From the NCBI RefSeq assembly GCF_003122385.1, contig NZ_CP029255.1:3968001-4032000 (forward strand): a stretch of 64,000 bases of DNA, read 5' to 3'. The DNA is from Flavobacterium crocinum (GTDB lineage: Bacteria > Bacteroidota > Bacteroidia > Flavobacteriales > Flavobacteriaceae). The notes below the pieces were generated by a model that was not told the DNA's origin, made no database searches, and saw only the letters and a list, made by a program, of their open reading frames with translations. Every line of letters starts with the position of its first letter. Position 1 is the first letter of the stretch. Shown one piece after another: positions 61,810-64,000 of the stretch. The translations under genes and the position numbers were made by a program.

Positions 61810-63720
61810 ATGAGCTATTACAAAATTGAAAATTTAGAACAATATTTCAAGCATTACAATAAGTCAATAAGAGAGCCAAGAAAATTTTGGGGAAAAATAG
61901 CCGAAGAAAATTTCACATGGTACCAGCAATGGGAAAAAGTAGTTGATTTTAATATGGCTGAAGCTGAAGTAAAATGGTTTACAGATGCTAAAGTTAACAT
62001 TACCAAAAACTGTATCGACAGACATTTAAGCAAAAGAGGAGACAAAACGGCAATTATTTTTGAGCCAAATGATCCTTCTGAAGAAGCTTTACATATAACG
62101 TATAACGAATTATACGAAAGAGTATCGAAAATGGCAAACGTTCTTCGCGAGCAAGGTGTTCGTAAAGGAGACAGAGTTTGTATTTATTTACCAATGATTC
62201 CTGAGTTAGCTGTTTCTGTTTTAGCCTGTGCCAGAATTGGAGCAATACATTCAGTTATTTTTGCAGGATTTTCTGCTTCTGCAGTTTCTGCCAGAATTAA
62301 TGATTGTGAATGTAAAATGGTTATCACATCAGATGGTGGTTATAGAGGAAATAAAACAATTGACTTAAAAGGAATTGTTGATGAAGCTCTTGAAACTTGT
62401 CCTTCTGTAACTAAAGTTTTAGTAGCTAAAAGAACTAAGACTGAAGTTAAAATGAAAGAAGGCCGTGATATTTGGTTACAGCCATTATTAAACGCAGCTC
62501 TTGACAATAGCGTTGCTGAAATTATGGATGCTGAAGATCCGTTGTTTATCTTGTATACATCAGGATCAACAGGAAAGCCAAAAGGAATGGTGCATACTAC
62601 AGCTGGTTACATGGTGTACACAGCTTATACTTTTAAAAATGTTTTCAGTTATGAAGAAAATGATATTTTCTGGTGTACAGCAGATATCGGATGGATTACA
62701 GGACATTCTTATATATTGTATGGACCATTATTAAATGGTGCGACTACTGTAATTTTTGAAGGAGTTCCATCTTATCCAGATTTCAGTCGTTTTTGGGATA
62801 TTATCGAAAAACATAAAATTACACAATTCTATACAGCGCCTACAGCAATCCGTTCATTAGCAAAAGAAAGTTTAGATTATATCCAAAAATATCCTCTAAA
62901 ATCGCTTAAAGTTATTGGATCTGTTGGAGAGCCAATTAACGAAGAAGCCTGGCACTGGTTCAATGACCACGTTGGTGATAAAAGATGTCCGGTTGTGGAT
63001 ACATGGTGGCAGACAGAAACAGGTGGAATTATGATTTCTCCAATTGCTTTTGTAACGCCAACAAAACCAACGTACGCAACATTGCCTTTACCTGGAATTC
63101 AGCCAGTATTGATGGATGAAAAACGTAACGAAATTGAAGGTAATCAGGTTGTTGGTAGTTTATGTATTAAATTTCCATGGCCTGGAATTGCCAGAACAAT
63201 TTGGGGTAATCATGAACGTTATAAAGAAACTTATTTCTCTGCTTTCCCTGGAAAATACTTTACAGGTGACGGAGCTTTAAGAGATGAAGTTGGTTATTAC
63301 AGAATTACCGGTAGAGTAGATGATGTCGTAATCGTTTCAGGACATAATTTAGGAACTGCTCCAATTGAGGATGCAATTAACGAACACCCTGCTGTAGCAG
63401 AATCTGCTATTGTAGGATTCCCTCATGATATTAAAGGAAATGCACTTTATGGTTATGTTATTCTGAAAGAAACCGGAGAGGTTAGAAACAAAGAGAATTT
63501 ATCTAAAGAGATTAACCAGTATATTGCGGATCACATTGGTCCAATTGCAAAATTAGATAAGATTCAATTCGTTTCAGGTTTGCCAAAAACGCGTTCGGGA
63601 AAAATTATGCGTAGAATTTTACGTAAAATAGCTGAAGGAGATTTTTCTAATTTCGGAGATACTTCGACTTTATTGAATCCTGAAGTTGTAGAACAAATTA
63701 TGAAAGACAGAATTTCTTAA
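61810..63720 (+). CDS. acs: acetyl-CoA synthetase (AMP-forming)
   Basis: Acs activates acetate to acetyl-CoA through acetyl-AMP. The 636-residue adenylate-forming enzyme begins with an ACS N-terminal domain (FKHYNKSIREPRKFWGKIAEENFTWYQQWEKV). The P-loop-like YTSGSTGKPKGMVHTT is near residue 250, followed by CTADIGWITGHSYILYGPL, VVDTWWQTETGG, the hinge YYRITGRVDDVVIVSGHNLGT, and the C-terminal lysine in PKTRSGKIMRRILRKIA, the site of acetylation control in the family. It has its own leader and terminator and is probably monocistronic. Confidence 0.97.
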   Translation: MSYYKIENLEQYFKHYNKSIREPRKFWGKIAEENFTWYQQWEKVVDFNMAEAEVKWFTDAKVNITKNCIDRHLSKRGDKTAIIFEPNDPSEEALHITYNELYERVSKMANVLREQGVRKGDRVCIYLPMIPELAVSVLACARIGAIHSVIFAGFSASAVSARINDCECKMVITSDGGYRGNKTIDLKGIVDEALETCPSVTKVLVAKRTKTEVKMKEGRDIWLQPLLNAALDNSVAEIMDAEDPLFILYTSGSTGKPKGMVHTTAGYMVYTAYTFKNVFSYEENDIFWCTADIGWITGHSYILYGPLLNGATTVIFEGVPSYPDFSRFWDIIEKHKITQFYTAPTAIRSLAKESLDYIQKYPLKSLKVIGSVGEPINEEAWHWFNDHVGDKRCPVVDTWWQTETGGIMISPIAFVTPTKPTYATLPLPGIQPVLMDEKRNEIEGNQVVGSLCIKFPWPGIARTIWGNHERYKETYFSAFPGKYFTGDGALRDEVGYYRITGRVDDVVIVSGHNLGTAPIEDAINEHPAVAESAIVGFPHDIKGNALYGYVILKETGEVRNKENLSKEINQYIADHIGPIAKLDKIQFVSGLPKTRSGKIMRRILRKIAEGDFSNFGDTSTLLNPEVVEQIMKDRIS

Positions 63721-63738
63721 TTGAATATAATACTAAAT

Positions 63739-63769
63739 AAAATGCCTCTTAATTTAAGAGGCATTTTAT
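63739..63769. terminator. intrinsic terminator between acs and the convergent partial gene
   Basis: AAAATGCCTCTT pairs with AAGAGGCATTTT around AATTT; A- and T-rich flanks allow use from both sides. Confidence 0.9.
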
Positions 63770-63808
63770 TTATATTTCAAAATTGATAATAGATTTAGCT
63801 TTCAGCTA

Positions 63809-64000
63809 TTATGGTATTTTTAAATTAACATCATTTACAAAAACAAGAGATTGATTATTGCTTAAGTTGATTAGTGATAAAATACCATTTTTATTTTCGT
63901 TTATTCCGTTTATTTTAAAACAAAATTCATTTCCGTCTTTGTCCCTTAAAGTTATAAATTCGGCTCTGTCATCAGAGTAGTTTTGGCAATTATGTGAAAT
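63809..64000 (-). CDS. C-terminal part of an unknown protein (start beyond window)
   Basis: The reverse strand is open from the window edge for 63 codons to a stop at 63811-63809. It reads ISHNCQNYSDDRAEFITLRD, then KDGNEFCFKINGINENKNGI, and ends VFVNDVNLKIP. It is convergent with acs, with a terminator between them, which supports a real gene. I do not recognise the family; the beta-rich C-terminus could belong to a secreted or lipoprotein domain. Confidence 0.6.
   Translation of the reverse strand: MSHNCQNYSDDRAEFITLRDKDGNEFCFKINGINENKNGILSLINLSNNQSLVFVNDVNLKIP

Overview
The window looks like a chromosomal segment of a Flavobacterium-type member of the Bacteroidota. The DNA is AT-rich. Candidate promoters carry the Bacteroidota -7 word TAnnTTTG rather than a sigma70 box, and clear Shine-Dalgarno sequences are scarce. 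Family markers include a PorX regulator of type IX secretion, a secreted protein with a type IX C-terminal sorting domain, an ECF sigma/FecR/SusC/SusD locus, a fused lpxC-fabZ gene, and his and ilv genes in long operons. I see no rRNA, tRNA, CRISPR array, transposase or phage gene.

Layout. 1-3.9 kb, minus strand: a partial DUF4258-like gene, alanine dehydrogenase, tsaE and porX. 4.1-12.4 kb, plus strand: an HD phosphohydrolase, then an outer-membrane lipid A block (lpxD, lpxC-fabZ, lpxA) with efp, a second lpxD-like gene, an NTF2-like gene and sucD. 12.5-14.8 kb: a leucine-rich-repeat protein with a type IX sorting domain. 15.3-24.9 kb: a cell-surface-signalling nutrient uptake locus (ECF sigma, anti-sigma, SusC with STN domain, SusD, HExxH lipoprotein, DUF4302-like lipoprotein). 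25-38.9 kb: mixed single genes, including a small membrane gene broken by an in-frame TGA, fabG, a VWA membrane protein, a LysR/YeiH pair, an S1/P1-type nuclease, an LTA-synthase-like sulfatase and a two-component system. 38.9-47.1 kb: the complete operon hisG-D-C-B-H-A-F-IE. 47.2-52.9 kb: secreted and unknown proteins, an M1 peptidase and a class D beta-lactamase-like lipoprotein. 53-61.3 kb: leuA-leuB, then ilvD-B-N-C. 61.8-63.7 kb: acetyl-CoA synthetase.

Two things stand out. First, both the his and ilv operons begin with a tiny reading frame that no gene caller is likely to list: HHHHLH ahead of hisG, and IIII plus VVVV ahead of ilvD. Each is followed by a strong hairpin with a T-run, the architecture of ribosome-mediated transcription attenuation. 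Second, the intergenic gaps, above all every gap of the his operon, are filled with different families of interspersed inverted repeats. These are sometimes nested inside one another. In two genes (hisD and the LTA-synthase-like gene) the repeat supplies the last codons and the stop of the protein. Several apparent N-terminal extensions (hisG, hisF, ilvD, tsaE and the gene at 47.2 kb) come from leader or repeat DNA, so I have placed starts downstream of these elements.
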